From Entrophospora sp. SA101 (lineage: Eukaryota > Glomeromycota > Glomeromycetes > Entrophosporales > Entrophosporaceae), in the NCBI GenBank assembly GCA_958430865.1, contig CAUDNR010003358.1, positions 32,083-68,806 on the forward strand: a stretch of DNA of 36,724 bases. The letters run 5' to 3'. Positions within the stretch are counted from its first letter, which is position 1. Each line of letters begins with the position of its first letter. The position numbers and the translations under genes are program-made. The notes under the pieces were generated by a model. It was not told where the DNA came from and ran no database searches. It saw only the letters and a program-made list of their open reading frames with translations. Shown here in pieces: positions 34,860 to 36,724 of the stretch.

Positions 34860-35015
34860 GTATTCATAGTAGAAAAAACTATTTTTTGAACTAGGAAATA
34901 TTTTGCCATCGTTGTCATTCGTCATTATTAGTAGAAGCTACTTTTGAATTTGATGAACGCTTTGTTGTTGGGGTTGGGGTTGTTGTACATCATTATTAGT
35001 AGAGGCTATTTTGAT
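34860..35015. repeat. Degenerate tandem repeat with TTATTAGTAGA units
   Basis: Units containing ATTATTAGTAGAAGCTA / ATTATTAGTAGAGGCTA, a GAAT-TTGATGAA segment and TTGTTGTTG runs recur at roughly 80-90 base spacing (near 34840, 34925 and 34995). On the minus strand they would code Gln/Asn-rich peptides, but with stops. Confidence 0.35.
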
Positions 35016-35171
35016 GTTCTCGTTTTCTTTCTTTTCGAATTTTTCAATATTCTCGTGGTAAAGATCGGCCACCGGAAAAGATCGGATTGACAATAGTGTA
35101 ACAAAAAATCTTTTAATATTAAAAGATTTTTATTGAATTAATTATTCTTACCTAATATACTATATGTATGT

Positions 35172-36304
35172 ATGTCTGATAATCGTGGGAAAAAAAACGA
35201 AAAAGAAGCCAGAGAGTGGTTAGATAGTGCAAAAGAAAATAAATTTATTACGTTTGTAGACTTCGACAAATTCAGAGATGTAGTGAAAATCGAGGATTCA
35301 GCCCACATTATAATAAAGAGGGCCTTTTCAAGGCCTTTAGGAAGAGAAGTAACCTTGACGACATTTAAGATAAGTCTTAGAGATTTAGTTAAAGAGGTTC
35401 GTTGTCGAAATTAAGAATTAATAAAACCATTTTTTAAATCTTAATCCATTTTATTTTTATCTTATTTATACAGTTACAAAAGTACCAAAAGGTTGCAGCA
35501 CATAATAATATTTTGAGTTATATTGGTTTAGCGCAAGATCCCGATCAAAGTAACTTATACAATTATAGTTTGATTTTAGATTATGCTAAGGATAATTTAA
35601 GAGAACATTTAAGTGCCAATGAATTAACATGGGCTCAAAAATTAACACTTGCTGGAGAATTAACAAGTGGATTATATTGTATACATGATTCTGATATGTT
35701 TCATGGCAATTTGGTAATATCTTTAAAGATTTATATGCAATCTGTGATTTTTTTTTTTAATAATTAATAATATAATTTATATATTTATAATAATAATAGA
35801 GTTCAGAAAATATTGGTATTATCAAGGGTACAATAAAGCTCCACAATTTTGGAAAGTTCAAAAAAATAGAAGAATCCAAAAAAACTTTGGCTCAATATTT
35901 TGAATCAATACCCTACTTAGACCCTCAGCATCTAAAAAACCCAAAAGAATTCTCTATGGATCTAAGGGTAGCCGATATATACAGTTTAGGTGTATTACTT
36001 TGGGAGATTTCATCACAAAAACCACCATTTGAAAAATATTCTAATGAGCCATGTAAGCTATGTTATAAAATTGTTTATGAAAATCTTCGTGAAGATCCAG
36101 CTCCAAGAACTCCAGAATTTTATGAAGATTTATATAAAAGTAATTATTTTTAATTATATCCATTATTTATTTATTAATAATCAAATTAATGATAATAATT
36201 CTTAAAAATTTTTAGAATGTTGGCAAACTGAAAGAGATCTGCGTCCTAATGCTGAGGACGTTTTGGAATATCTGGTAGCTGAAGATTTAGCTAATTTCGA
36301 TTAA
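35172..36304 (+). CDS. Protein kinase-like pseudokinase B (4 exons, 297 aa)
   Basis: Exons 35172-35396, 35474-35713, 35800-36139, 36216-36304; total 894 nt, GT-AG introns (the first donor is GTTCGT). Same layout as pseudokinase A, with the third exon also 340 nt and intron phases conserved. Segments: EAREWLDSAKENKF, LILDYAKDNLREHL, LTSGLYCIHDSDMFHGNL, KLHNFGKFKKIEESKKTLAQ, IPYLDPQHL, ADIYSLGVLLWEISSQKPPF, and CWQTERDLRP near the end. HRD is HGN (152-154), DFG is NFG (171-173), the Gly-loop region reads IEDSAHII, and the beta-3 lysine position is VTLTTFK. The third donor uses AAA|GTAATT, so a Lys replaces the Glu before CW. Shared loss of the same catalytic residues in both copies implies the loss came before the duplication. 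Confidence 0.88.
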
Positions 36305-36479
36305 TTCAATCAATTTTATATATATAATATGTATTTTAAATTAGCCTTTATCAAAAAATATTTTTTGTATAGTTTTATATATATTATATATGGTATATAA
36401 GAAAAAATGTTAATACATGTCGTTATGATTATAGTGGTAACTGTGATGGTTATAACAAAAAATAAATAAATCTCCACAG
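36305..36479. other. 3' flank of pseudokinase B
   Basis: Short AT-rich flank with TATATAT runs and AATAAATAAA at 36462-36471, a possible poly-A signal. Nothing else seen. Confidence 0.3.
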
Positions 36480-36724
36480 TCAGAGAATCACCAAATATGG
36501 AAATCGATTCTGGACAGACAGGGATAGAAAAGGGAAGTTATAATAATTCTTATTGTATACAACATTAGGGTTGTATTTGAGTTGGAGCAAATTCCAAATC
36601 TCAGAAGAGTCACTATCAAACTCATTTCTTAATGTCAAACCATTATTGGGGTATGGACAATAGAAACGTGACCAACGTCCCTGAGGACGAATTTGAGTTA
36701 ATGGCACCCCTATATTGAATTCAC
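36480..36724 (-). CDS. Possible partial exon running off the window edge
   Basis: The minus-strand frame from the right edge reads GVPLTQIRPQGRWSRFYCPY, then PNNGLTLRNEFDSDSS, then IWNLLQLKYNPN. Composition is protein-like (Arg, Trp, Pro, Asp) and unlike the surrounding AT-rich noise up to about 36560. After that it turns low-complexity, so the exon may end near there. The internal Met at 36707 is probably not the start because the frame stays open to the edge. No family recognised. Confidence 0.3.
   Translation of the reverse strand, partial: EFNIGVPLTQIRPQGRWSRFYCPYPNNGLTLRNEFDSDSSEIWNLLQLKYNPNVVYNKNYYNFPFLSLSVQNRFPYLVIL

Larger units (their letters stand above)
33626..35171. promoter_or_regulatory. 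Shared upstream region of two divergent pseudokinase genes
   Basis: About 1.5 kb separate the two start codons. It holds the second copy of the 22-bp repeat (34016-34037), a block rich in GGATATTC/GATATCC words (34560-34750), degenerate tandem units with TTATTAGTAGA (34860-35010), and no coding frame of note. Any common regulation of the two genes would have to lie here, but no specific site is recognised. Confidence 0.35.

Overview
The window looks like nuclear DNA of a very AT-rich, intron-rich fungus. The best fit is an arbuscular mycorrhizal fungus of the Rhizophagus (Glomeromycotina) type. Evidence seen: short AT-rich GT-AG introns in every conserved gene, fungal-type housekeeping proteins (OPI3-type phospholipid methyltransferase, cytosolic aspartate aminotransferase, RBM18, ABCG half-transporter), divergent TKL-like kinases in several copies, a Crypton-type recombinase relic and many small inverted-repeat elements. 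The species assignment is inference.

Layout. 1-2240: gene-poor, degenerate repeats. 2239-2490 (+): a possible small gene behind a duplicated TATA box. 2844-4952 (-): aspartate aminotransferase, 10 exons, 428 aa. 5364-7699 (-): single-pass membrane protein with a Cys-rich ectodomain and a cytoplasmic SH3 domain, 2 exons, 740 aa. 7.7-11.1 kb: non-coding, one mariner/pogo-type MITE. 11095-12010 (-): phospholipid methyltransferase, 5 exons, 185 aa. 13610-14542 (-): RBM18-like RNA-binding protein, 5 exons, 210 aa. 14.7-20.1 kb: a mobile-element graveyard. It holds a TnpB/Fanzor-like relic, two copies of a hAT-type MITE with 8-bp target duplications, a Crypton-type tyrosine recombinase pseudogene split by a MITE, a near-perfect foldback element, a TIR element carrying one of the hAT MITEs, a 1.1-kb TIR element carrying a mariner/pogo MITE, and a broken protein kinase. 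20.1-24.1 kb: no gene recognised. 24087-27251 (-): ABCG half-transporter, 11 exons including an 11-nt microexon, 722 aa. 29.0-31.6 kb (-): decayed gene with RING-like, ubiquitin-like and TerD-like segments. 31.8 kb (+): RING-like fragment. 32477-33625 (-) and 35172-36304 (+): two intact, divergently transcribed paralogous pseudokinases, 4 exons each. 36.5 kb to the end: perhaps a partial exon.

Exon structures were read by hand from splice signals. For all seven intact multi-exon genes the exon lengths sum to a multiple of three with no internal stop, which is strong internal support. The intact genes do not form one pathway: aminotransferase (amino acids), methyltransferase (phosphatidylcholine), ABCG (export), RBM18 (RNA), the SH3 membrane protein and the pseudokinases (signalling). 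Nearly all genes lie on the minus strand; the right-hand pseudokinase is the clear exception. Homology statements rest on recognition of motifs; no database search was made.
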